Part shown: piece after piece, positions 56,694 through 64,000 of the stretch
How the letters are laid out: every line of letters begins with the position of its first letter
How positions within the stretch are numbered: position 1 is the first letter of the stretch
Assembly: GCF_002262935.1 (NCBI RefSeq)
Contig: NZ_NPIA01000002.1
Span: 310,001 to 374,000, forward strand
Direction: 5' to 3'
Source of the DNA: Lottiidibacillus patelloidae
Lineage (GTDB): Bacteria; Bacillota; Bacilli; Bacillales; SA5d-4
Length of the DNA stretch: 64,000 nucleotides
Program-made: the position numbers and the translations under genes
Notes under the pieces: model-generated
Told to the model about the DNA's origin: nothing
Seen by the model: the letters and a program-made list of their open reading frames with translations, nothing else
Databases searched by the model: none

Positions 56694-59021
56694 TTACTCT
56701 CCTACTATTGCATGTTGCAATACTTCATCTAAATGAGATACAGGAATAAAAGTTATATCACCTTTTACACTTTCAGGAATATCATCTAAATCCTTCTCAT
56801 TTTCTTTTGGCATAATAATCGTCGTTAATCCTGCACGGTGTGCGCTTAATGTTTTTTCTTTTAAGCCTCCGATTGGAAGGACGCGACCTCTTAATGTAAT
56901 CTCACCTGTCATGCCAACTTCTTTGTTAACTGGTTTCTTAGTCAAGGCAGATACTAATGCCGTTGCCATCGTAATACCAGCAGATGGACCATCTTTCGGA
57001 ACTGCTCCTTCTGGAACATGGATATGAATATCATTTTTTTCATGAAAGTCTGGGTCTACATGCAGTTCGTCACTTCGTGAACGAATGTAACTAAATGCTG
57101 CTTGGGCAGATTCTTTCATGACATCTCCGAGTTTACCAGTTAAGATTAGTTTACCTTTTCCAGGATAAACTGATACTTCTATTGATAAAGTATCTCCTCC
57201 AGCGCTCGTATAGGCAAGTCCTGTTGCCGCACCAACTTGGTGTTCCGTTTCAGCTTGACCAAAGCGATACTTCGGCTTACCAATCATTTCTTCAACTGAT
57301 TTCTCTGTAATGATAACACGTTTCTTTTCATCAGTCGCAATCATTTTTGCTGCTTTACGACAAAGTTTCGCAATTTCACGCTCTAAATTACGGACACCTG
57401 CTTCTCTAGTGTAACGACGAATAACTTCTGTTAACGCATCGTCACGTAATTGAACCTTCCCTTTATCTAATCCATTTTCCTTTAATTGTTTAGGGAAAAG
57501 GTGTTCTTTACCGATATGAAGCTTTTCAACTTCTGTATAACCGGCAATATGAATTAATTCCATTCGGTCTAATAGTGGACCTGGAATTGAGGAAATATCA
57601 TTTGCCGTAGCAATGAACATAACATTTGATAAATCGTACGATTCTTCAATGTAATGGTCACTAAATGTGTTATTTTGTTCTGGATCTAACACTTCAAGCA
57701 TTGCTGAAGATGGATCGCCTCTAAAATCATTCGACATTTTATCGATTTCATCAAGAAGGAAAACTGGATTGATTGTTCCCGCTTTTTTCATTCCTTGTAT
57801 TATTCGACCAGGCATCGCACCTACATATGTGCGGCGATGTCCACGAATCTCGGCTTCATCTCTAACTCCACCTAGTGAAATGCGGACAAATTTTCGATCA
57901 ATGCTATTTGCAATGGATCGAGCAAGCGATGTTTTACCGACACCAGGAGGTCCAGCTAAACATAAAATTGGTCCTTTAATAGAATTCGTTAGTTTCTTTA
58001 CTGCCAAATATTCTAATATTCGTTCCTTCACTTTTTCTAGTCCGTAATGATCTGCATTCAATACTTTTTCTGCATTATTTAAGTTCAAATTATCAACGGT
58101 TTCTTTTGTCCACGGTAATTGGATGAGCCAATCTAAATAGTTACGAATAACCGAACTTTCTGCAGAACTTGCAGGAACTTTTTCATAGCGATCCACTTCT
58201 TTAAGCGCAATTTTTAAAATATTTTCTGGCATATTTGCCTTTTCAATTTGCTTTCTTAACGAATTTACTTCGCCACTTTTCCCATCTTTGTCGCCAAGCT
58301 CTTTTTGAATAGCTTTCATTTGTTCACGTAAGTAGTATTCTTTTTGCGTCTTTTCCATCGAACGTTTAACGCGAACTTCTATTTTCTTTTCAATACCAAG
58401 AACTTCTCTTTCATCTTGGAGAATTTGCAGTAAAAGATTCAAGCGATTTTTTACGCTTGTTTCTTCTAGTAGTTGCTGTTTCCCTTTAATTTTTAATGAG
58501 AGATGGGATGAAATAGCATCTGCTAAGTGGCTAGCATCATCTAAATCAACTACTGTCGCTAACGTTTCTGGTGATACCTTTTTAGATAGTTTTATGTATT
58601 GTTCAAATTGATTAATAACGGCACGCATTAACGCCTTTTCTTCTGAAGCTTCTTCAGCTGAACTCAATTCATCTTCTATCAATTCATATTCAACTTCAAT
58701 AAACTCTTCTTTATTATTAAAAGTTAAGATACGTGCTCGCTGAATTCCTTCCACTAAAACACGAATCGTTCCGTTTGGTAACTTCAACAGTTGTTTTACT
58801 TTTGCAAGCGTACCAACTTCGTATATGTCATCCTCATTCGGATCGTTAGTTGAAACATCTTTTTGTGTAGCTAACATAATTTCTTTGTCACCTAACATGA
58901 CATTTTCAATCGCTCGTACCGACTTGTCACGGCCAACATCTAAATGAATTACCATAGACGGAAAAACGAGCAGTCCGCGTAATGGAAGGAGGGAAACTGT
59001 TTTTCTATTTTCACTTGTCAC
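56694..59021 (-). CDS. lon: Lon (LonA) ATP-dependent protease
   Basis: A cytoplasmic AAA+ protease for damaged and regulatory proteins. The 775-residue product has the N-terminal substrate domain ([20 protein letters not shown]), a coiled coil, Walker [13 protein letters not shown], Walker [12 protein letters not shown], and the catalytic Ser in [12 protein letters not shown] with Lys in [17 protein letters not shown] start at 59021, with GGAGGTG 9 bases upstream. No CtsR-type repeat was seen in front. Confidence 0.98.
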   Translation of the reverse strand: MTSENRKTVSLLPLRGLLVFPSMVIHLDVGRDKSVRAIENVMLGDKEIMLATQKDVSTNDPNEDDIYEVGTLAKVKQLLKLPNGTIRVLVEGIQRARILTFNNKEEFIEVEYELIEDELSSAEEASEEKALMRAVINQFEQYIKLSKKVSPETLATVVDLDDASHLADAISSHLSLKIKGKQQLLEETSVKNRLNLLLQILQDEREVLGIEKKIEVRVKRSMEKTQKEYYLREQMKAIQKELGDKDGKSGEVNSLRKQIEKANMPENILKIALKEVDRYEKVPASSAESSVIRNYLDWLIQLPWTKETVDNLNLNNAEKVLNADHYGLEKVKERILEYLAVKKLTNSIKGPILCLAGPPGVGKTSLARSIANSIDRKFVRISLGGVRDEAEIRGHRRTYVGAMPGRIIQGMKKAGTINPVFLLDEIDKMSNDFRGDPSSAMLEVLDPEQNNTFSDHYIEESYDLSNVMFIATANDISSIPGPLLDRMELIHIAGYTEVEKLHIGKEHLFPKQLKENGLDKGKVQLRDDALTEVIRRYTREAGVRNLEREIAKLCRKAAKMIATDEKKRVIITEKSVEEMIGKPKYRFGQAETEHQVGAATGLAYTSAGGDTLSIEVSVYPGKGKLILTGKLGDVMKESAQAAFSYIRSRSDELHVDPDFHEKNDIHIHVPEGAVPKDGPSAGITMATALVSALTKKPVNKEVGMTGEITLRGRVLPIGGLKEKTLSAHRAGLTTIIMPKENEKDLDDIPESVKGDITFIPVSHLDEVLQHAIVGE

Positions 59022-59061
59022 TATTCAATACACCTCCATTATTTAAATCATCAACTTCCAT

Positions 59062-59089
59062 TTTATCTTAAACCAAATTGCCTTGTCTA
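59062..59089 (-). promoter_or_regulatory. Candidate sigma-A promoter of lon
   Basis: TAGACA (59084-59089), a 16-base spacer and GATAAA (59062-59067) on the minus strand, about 40 bases before the lon start. Confidence 0.5.
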
Positions 59090-59109
59090 ATTCTAGGATT
59101 TTGTATAAA

Positions 59110-59136
59110 GAAAAAAGGCGCAATATGTTATGCGCC
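59110..59136 (-). terminator. Terminator of lonB
   Basis: A GGCGCA / TGCGCC stem with an 8-base loop and six T residues on the minus strand, immediately after lonB. Confidence 0.87.
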
Positions 59137-59143
59137 CAAATTC

Positions 59144-60820
59144 CTATATTGATTGTGTTGGAGGCTGTTTAAAGGACACCGATGCGGTAATTGCTTCTGG
59201 CATTTCTTCGTCCATCTTCTCAATTAATGCATGCTTAAACACTTCATCAATATGTTTTACAGCTACAATTTCTATTCCATCGATTTCTTTTAATAATGCC
59301 TGCTGATTATCATGAGGAATTAATACCTTCTTAACCCCAGCTTGTTTTGCAGCATTTACTTTAGCAATTACGCCACCTACTGGTTTTACCTTACCGTGTA
59401 CACTAATCTCACCAGTCATAGCTACTGTATTGTCAATCTCTACTTTATGTATTGCAGAATATATAGCTGTTGCCATTGCTATTCCAGCTGAAGGACCATC
59501 AACAGGGACCCCACCAGGAAAATTGACATGAATATCTACATCTTTCGTGTAAAGTCCCATGCTTTTTAAAACGGTAATTACATTTTCAACAGAACCTTTC
59601 GCCATGCTTTTTCTGCGAATCGATTTACTACTATTTCCGATATTCTCTTCTTCAACAATTCCTGTAATGTTAATATTGCCACTACCATTAGGTACCGTTG
59701 TCACTTCAATTTCCAGTAAAGCACCAGAATTTGGTCCATACACTGCTAAACCATTAACTAAACCTACTTTAGGTGTGTCATGTATATTGCGCTCATGTCT
59801 TGGCGATAGTTGGCTCGAATGAATAATCCATTCGATGTCTGAATTCGTAATGATTTCTCGGTTACTTGAAATCGCGAGCCCCGCAGCAATTTGCATGACA
59901 TTTACTGCCTCTCGACCATTCCTGGCAAATTTACTAACTATGTTTAAACCTTCTTCTTCGACTGTTAAATTCAATTTATTTGCCGCTTTTTTTGCAATGA
60001 CTTTTATTTCTTCAGGTAATAATTCTCTGAAAAATACTTCTAGGCATCGAGATCGAATTGCAGGCGGGATTTCTTCAGGCGTTCTCGTAGTCGCACCTAT
60101 CATTCGAAAATCTGCTGGTAATCCATTTTGAAAGATATCATGGATGTGTTGTGGAATTTTACTATTTTCCTCACTATAGTAGGCACTTTCTAAAAATACT
60201 TTACGGTCTTCCAATACTTTTAACAGTTTATTCATTTGCACCGGATGTAATTCGCCTATTTCGTCGATGAATAACATCCCACCATGAGCATTTGTAACTG
60301 CCCCTTTTTTAGGTTGAGGAATGCCTGCTTGTCCCATTGCACCCGCTCCTTGATAAATTGGATCATGGACAGATCCAATTAGTGGGTCAGCAATACCTCT
60401 TTCGTCAAAGCGAGCTGTCGTTGCATCTAACTCTACAAAAACGGCCGTTTGTCTAAATGGTGATTTTTTATTTTTCTTCGCTTCTTCTAAGACGAGACGA
60501 GCTGCCGCAGTTTTTCCGACACCAGGCGGACCATAGATGATAACATGCTGAGGGTTTGGCCCACATAATGCTGCTCGCAATGAACGAATCCCATCTTTTT
60601 GTCCGATAATTTCATTAAAATTTGTTGGTCTTACTTTCTCTGCTAGTGGTTCAGTTAAAGAAATTCTCCGCATGCGTTGGAGCTCTTCAATTTCTTTTTT
60701 AGACTCTTTTTCGATTGATACCTTTTGTGTGCGCTGATTCCGCAGTAAATGCCAAAAGTATAGGCCGATAATAATCCCGAAAAAAAGTTGGATGATAATA
60801 GCAATAGTAGTTAAACCCAT
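59144..60820 (-). CDS. lonB: LonB, forespore membrane-anchored Lon-type protease
   Basis: A sporulation Lon paralogue active in the forespore. The 558-residue product has an N-terminal membrane helix (about 3-24), no Lon N-domain, Walker [34 protein letters not shown], and the protease Ser/Lys in VPVDGPSAGIAMA and KPVGGVIAKVNAAKQAG. The promoter upstream fits sigma-F. It lies between lon and clpX as in B. subtilis. Confidence 0.96.
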   Translation of the reverse strand: MGLTTIAIIIQLFFGIIIGLYFWHLLRNQRTQKVSIEKESKKEIEELQRMRRISLTEPLAEKVRPTNFNEIIGQKDGIRSLRAALCGPNPQHVIIYGPPGVGKTAAARLVLEEAKKNKKSPFRQTAVFVELDATTARFDERGIADPLIGSVHDPIYQGAGAMGQAGIPQPKKGAVTNAHGGMLFIDEIGELHPVQMNKLLKVLEDRKVFLESAYYSEENSKIPQHIHDIFQNGLPADFRMIGATTRTPEEIPPAIRSRCLEVFFRELLPEEIKVIAKKAANKLNLTVEEEGLNIVSKFARNGREAVNVMQIAAGLAISSNREIITNSDIEWIIHSSQLSPRHERNIHDTPKVGLVNGLAVYGPNSGALLEIEVTTVPNGSGNINITGIVEEENIGNSSKSIRRKSMAKGSVENVITVLKSMGLYTKDVDIHVNFPGGVPVDGPSAGIAMATAIYSAIHKVEIDNTVAMTGEISVHGKVKPVGGVIAKVNAAKQAGVKKVLIPHDNQQALLKEIDGIEIVAVKHIDEVFKHALIEKMDEEMPEAITASVSFKQPPTQSI

Positions 60821-60863
60821 CTTTTACCTCCTGTAGTCCGATAGTCAACGGTGAATTACTACC

Positions 60864-60892
60864 ATTATCTCCTAGCTAACAGGCTCCTAAAC
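60864..60892 (-). promoter_or_regulatory. Sigma-F promoter of lonB
   Basis: The minus strand reads GTTTA (60892-60888), a 15-base spacer and GGAGATAAT (60872-60864), matching the sigma-F consensus (GTATA-N15-GGnnAnAnT). This agrees with forespore expression known for B. subtilis lonB. Confidence 0.75.
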
Positions 60893-60902
60893 GATGGAAC
60901 AG

Positions 60903-60936
60903 AAAAAAAGTAGACTGACATTTGTCAGCCTACTTT
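60903..60936 (-). terminator. Terminator of clpX
   Basis: AAAGTAG+CTGACA / TGTCAG+CTACTTT with one mismatch, followed by T residues on the minus strand. Confidence 0.9.
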
Positions 60937-60944
60937 AACTTTAT

Positions 60945-62222
60945 TTATGCACTTTCTTTTGGCGTATCTTTTGAGCCATCAATAACAGTTCCATCTTCAA
61001 GTACTAAAGATGGCTTCACACCGTCAGTTACTGTCTCTGGTGTAATAATACATTTTTCAATATCATCACGTGAAGGTAGTTCATACATCACATCTAACAT
61101 TAGATTTTCGATAATAGAACGAAGCCCACGTGCTCCAGTTTTTCTTTCGATCGCCTTTTTCGAAATCTCAATTAACGCTTCATCAGTGAACTCTAATTCC
61201 ACGTCATCAAGTTCTAAAAGTTTTTGATATTGCTTAACGATAGCATTTTTCGGCTTCGTTAAGATTTCTACTAATGCTTCCTCGTCTAATTGTTCAAGGC
61301 TTGCAATTACAGGAATACGACCGATGAATTCAGGAATTAGTCCGAAGCGAAGTAAATCTTCTGGAAGTGCTTTTGATAAGTACTCACCAGGTTTTAACTC
61401 TGCTTTTTTAGATTCTCCAGCACCGAAACCAATTACCTTTTTACCTAAGCGACGCTTGATGATTTGTTCAATACCATCAAATGCTCCACCACAGATGAAA
61501 AGAATATTAGTCGTATCAATTTGAATGAATTCTTGATGCGGATGCTTACGACCACCTTGAGGAGGCACGCTAGCTGTTGTTCCTTCAAGAATTTTTAAAA
61601 GTGCTTGTTGCACTCCCTCACCTGAAACATCTCTAGTAATAGAAGGATTTTCAGACTTTCTTGCTACTTTATCAATCTCATCAATGTATATAATACCTTT
61701 TTCCGCTTTTTCAACGTCATAATCAGCCGCTTGAATTAGCTTTAATAAAATATTTTCAACATCTTCACCAACATATCCAGCTTCAGTTAGTGATGTAGCA
61801 TCAGCAATAGCAAACGGTACATTTAAAATACGAGCTAGTGTTTGAGCTAGTAATGTTTTCCCGCTTCCTGTTGGTCCGATCATCATAATATTACTTTTAG
61901 AAAGTTCAACTTCATCAATTTTATAATTTGAGTTTATTCGTTTGTAATGGTTATAAACTGCTACTGCTAAGCTCTTCTTAGCACCATCTTGACCGATTAC
62001 ATATTCGTTAAGTATCTCACGAATTTCTTTCGGTTTAGGAATTTCTTTCATTTCTACTTCTTCTTCTGTACCTAATTCTTCCTCAACAATCTCGGTACAT
62101 AATTCGATGCACTCATCGCAAATATATACCCCAGGTCCAGCTACAAGTTTTCTAACTTGATCTTGTGTTTTGCCACAGAAAGAACATTTTAATTGCCCTT
62201 TCTCATCATTAAATTTGAACAT
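60945..62222 (-). CDS. clpX: ClpX, unfoldase subunit of ClpXP
   Basis: An AAA+ unfoldase that feeds ClpP. The 425-residue product has the N-terminal zinc-binding domain (CSFCGKTQ ... CDECIEL), Walker [13 protein letters not shown], Walker [13 protein letters not shown], the RKH pore loop (GGRKHPHQ) and the ClpP-binding loop VIGFGAG. It lies between tig and lonB, the usual order. Confidence 0.98.
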   Translation of the reverse strand: MFKFNDEKGQLKCSFCGKTQDQVRKLVAGPGVYICDECIELCTEIVEEELGTEEEVEMKEIPKPKEIREILNEYVIGQDGAKKSLAVAVYNHYKRINSNYKIDEVELSKSNIMMIGPTGSGKTLLAQTLARILNVPFAIADATSLTEAGYVGEDVENILLKLIQAADYDVEKAEKGIIYIDEIDKVARKSENPSITRDVSGEGVQQALLKILEGTTASVPPQGGRKHPHQEFIQIDTTNILFICGGAFDGIEQIIKRRLGKKVIGFGAGESKKAELKPGEYLSKALPEDLLRFGLIPEFIGRIPVIASLEQLDEEALVEILTKPKNAIVKQYQKLLELDDVELEFTDEALIEISKKAIERKTGARGLRSIIENLMLDVMYELPSRDDIEKCIITPETVTDGVKPSLVLEDGTVIDGSKDTPKESA

Positions 62223-62317
62223 TGAATCACCCCTTATCGTTGTAGAGATTAGAGTTAAGCAGTATGTATTACCAAATCTTTTTGAAGCAGAGTTTTATGT
62301 ATCGTATTGTTTAGTAT

Positions 62318-62346
62318 TTTATCACAAGTGTTATAAAATACTCCAA
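62318..62346 (-). promoter_or_regulatory. Candidate promoter of clpX
   Basis: TTGGAG (62341-62346), a 17-base spacer and GATAAA (62318-62323) on the minus strand, about 95 bases before clpX. The rest of the 270-base gap between clpX and tig shows no gene. Confidence 0.45.
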
Positions 62347-62443
62347 TAATATACTTGCCGTTATCGATATGTATATGCAAGATGGTGAACATTAGTAACT
62401 AATTCCATAGGCTTTTTTAATAGTAATAAATTTCCAATTTATA

Positions 62444-62474
62444 AAAGAAGGCACGAATCAAATCGCGCCCTCTC
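62444..62474 (-). terminator. Terminator of tig
   Basis: AGAGGGCGCGA / TTCGTGCCTTCT stem (with mismatches and G-U pairs) followed by TTTTA on the minus strand. Confidence 0.7.
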
Positions 62475-62492
62475 TTTTTATTACTCTATTAT

Positions 62493-63788
62493 TTATGCTT
62501 TAGCTTTGCTGTTTTCAACTAGTAGGTCAACTGCTTTACGGACTTTTAAGTCACCAACTAATAGGTCAGTTCCACCTTGAGCAGCTAATGCTTGCTTTAA
62601 GTTATCAATTTCAGTTTGGTACATTTCAGCCATTTTTTCTAGTTCTGTATTTACTTCTTCTTCAGAAACTTCGATATTTTCAGCTGCAGCGATTGCTTCA
62701 AGCGTTAAGTTTGTGCGAACGCGCTTTCCAGCATCGTCTTTCATTTGCGTACGAAGTGCATCTTCATCTTGACCAGAGAATTGGAAGTACATTTCTTTGT
62801 TCATTCCTTGCATTTGTAAGCGTTGTTCAAACTCTTGCATCATACGATCGATTTCAGTGTTAACCATTGCTTCTGGAATATCCACTTCAGCATTTTCTGA
62901 AGCTTGCTCAACTAAAGAGCTACGCAAGTGGTTTTCTGCTTCCGTTTTCTTCGCATCTTCTAATTGCTTACGAGTTTCAGCTTTAAGCTCTTCTAAAGTT
63001 TCAACGTTTTCGTTTACATCTTTAGCAAACTCGTCATCAAGCTCTGGAAGTTGCTTAGTTTTAATTTCATGTAGTTTTACTTTGAATGTTGCCGGCTTAC
63101 CAGCAAGGTTTTCAGCATGGTACTCTTCAGGGAATGATACTTCAACATCCTTCTCTGCACCAGCTTCTAATCCTACTAATTGCTCTTCAAAGCCTGGGAT
63201 GAATGAACCAGATCCGATTTCAAGTGAATAGTTCTCACCTTTTCCACCTTCAAATGCTTCTCCATCAACAAATCCTTCAAAATCGATAACAGCAGTATCA
63301 CCGTTTTCAACTGCACCAGTTTCTTTTACAACTAGCTCTGCTTGCTTTTCTTGAAGTTTTGTAATTTCCGCGTTTACTTCTTCATCTGTTACAGTAGTCT
63401 CTAATTTTTCAACTTCAAGACCTTTGTAATCTCCTAATTTAAGTTCAGGCTTTACAGTTACTGTAGCTTTGAAGATTAGGTTTTTCCCTTTTTCCATTTG
63501 CTCTACATCTACGTCTGGGCGATCAACAGGAACGATTCCTGCTTCGTCAATTGCATTCCCGTAAGCTTCTGGTAGAAGAATATCTAATGCATCTTGGTAT
63601 AATGATTCTACACCGAAACGCTTTTCGAATAATGGACGAGGTACTTTACCTTTACGGAAACCTGGTACATTTACTTTTTGTGATACTTTTTTAAACGCTT
63701 GATCTAAAGCAACATCAACTTTCGCTGCGTCTACTTCGATCGTAAGAACTCCTTGGTTCCCTTCTAACTTTTCCCATTTTACTGCCAT
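62493..63788 (-). CDS. tig: Trigger factor, ribosome-bound chaperone
   Basis: A nascent-chain chaperone and peptidyl-prolyl isomerase. The 431-residue product has the ribosome-binding signature [19 protein letters not shown], an FKBP-like PPIase domain ([34 protein letters not shown]), and the C-terminal arms with many acidic helices. Encoded upstream of clpX as in other Bacilli. Confidence 0.98.
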   Translation of the reverse strand: MAVKWEKLEGNQGVLTIEVDAAKVDVALDQAFKKVSQKVNVPGFRKGKVPRPLFEKRFGVESLYQDALDILLPEAYGNAIDEAGIVPVDRPDVDVEQMEKGKNLIFKATVTVKPELKLGDYKGLEVEKLETTVTDEEVNAEITKLQEKQAELVVKETGAVENGDTAVIDFEGFVDGEAFEGGKGENYSLEIGSGSFIPGFEEQLVGLEAGAEKDVEVSFPEEYHAENLAGKPATFKVKLHEIKTKQLPELDDEFAKDVNENVETLEELKAETRKQLEDAKKTEAENHLRSSLVEQASENAEVDIPEAMVNTEIDRMMQEFEQRLQMQGMNKEMYFQFSGQDEDALRTQMKDDAGKRVRTNLTLEAIAAAENIEVSEEEVNTELEKMAEMYQTEIDNLKQALAAQGGTDLLVGDLKVRKAVDLLVENSKAKA

Positions 63789-63851
63789 TTATACTTTCCC
63801 TCCAACATAGGTTTTAATATGTAAATGAATATTCATTTTTACAACCATCTC

Positions 63852-63879
63852 ATTATAACACACATCAATTTCGTTTCAA
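63852..63879 (-). promoter_or_regulatory. Sigma-A promoter of tig
   Basis: TTGAAA (63874-63879), a 16-base spacer and TATAAT (63852-63857) on the minus strand, about 64 bases before the tig start codon. Confidence 0.8.
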
Positions 63880-63910
63880 ATATGACGTATTAATTGCTTG
63901 AAAACTATTA

Positions 63911-64000
63911 TTAAAACTTCATTCCTTTTATAGCGTATTTTTCCATATCTAGAATTTTATCGCAATAAATAGTGATAGATTTACGCTCTACACCATATGC
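63911..64000 (-). CDS. C-terminal end of an unrecognised protein (partial)
   Basis: The frame stays open from the right edge to TAA at 63911 and reads 29 residues, ending KYAIKGMKF. Codon use looks like coding sequence and it precedes the tig promoter. The rest lies outside the window, so the family cannot be named. Confidence 0.5.
   Translation of the reverse strand, partial: AYGVERKSITIYCDKILDMEKYAIKGMKF

Noticed and set aside
59022-59110. CtsR operator in front of lon
   Set aside because: No tandem GGTCAAA heptads were found on either strand; only a plain sigma-A-like promoter is seen.

Overview
The window is a low-GC chromosomal segment from an endospore-forming Bacillaceae bacterium. 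It carries many sporulation genes (bofC, safA, spo0B, spoIVFA/FB, spoIIB, ysxE, spoVID, lonB). Its backbone order, queA-ruvBA-bofC ... safA-nadACB-nifS-niaR-obg-spo0B-rpmA-prp-rplU ... spoIVFBA-minDC-mreDCB-radC-maf-spoIIB ... folC-valS-ysxE-spoVID-hemLBDCXA-engB-lon-lonB-clpX-tig, is the one known from Bacillus subtilis. Nearly all genes are on the minus strand. Differences from B. subtilis include an rng (RNase E/G family) gene, an extra coat-type kinase after safA, and a complete type IV pilus (T4P) locus where B. subtilis has only comC. There is no phage, transposase, rRNA, tRNA or CRISPR array.

Layout. 1-14.7 kb: queuosine and Holliday-junction genes, spore lipoprotein and coat genes, the NAD operon with its divergent nifS-niaR partner and a NiaR-type operator, then obg/spo0B and the L27-Prp-L21 ribosomal unit with an L21 leader. 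14.7-25 kb: rng, spoIVFAB, min, mre, radC, maf, spoIIB. 25-41.5 kb: the T4P locus. 41.6-54.8 kb: folC, T-box-controlled valS, the SpoVID pair and the haem operon. 55-64 kb: a small LiaF-like membrane protein, engB, lon, lonB, clpX, tig, and the 3' end of an unrecognised gene at the right edge.

Main discovery candidate. The major pilin gene (28488-29099) is preceded by a sequence with every hallmark of a c-di-GMP-II (GEMM-II) riboswitch aptamer (29123-29197). It lies directly downstream of its own -10 element, so the pilin seems to have a separate transcript start inside the pil operon. The same locus encodes a membrane diguanylate cyclase (39736-41466), and its PilB ATPase begins with an MshEN-like N-terminal domain, a family that can bind c-di-GMP. 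Together these suggest a c-di-GMP circuit acting on pilin expression and perhaps on the assembly motor. The locus also holds unusual parts: a PilO with a C-terminal NTF2-like domain, a VanW-like exported protein, a 686-residue very acidic membrane protein, and a divergent operon of three minor pilin-like proteins. The largest of these carries 22-residue beta-solenoid-like repeats.

A second pattern is a composite intergenic repeat. Two loci 37 kb apart (17924-18381 and 55495-55944) each hold two copies of a 153-154 bp unit followed by one unit of a different type. Each is followed by related terminator hairpins at the end of a minus-strand gene (minD, engB). A truncated copy lies at 3261-3337.

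All calls come from reading the sequence; no database search was run. Start codons were chosen from ribosome binding sites and familiar N-termini.
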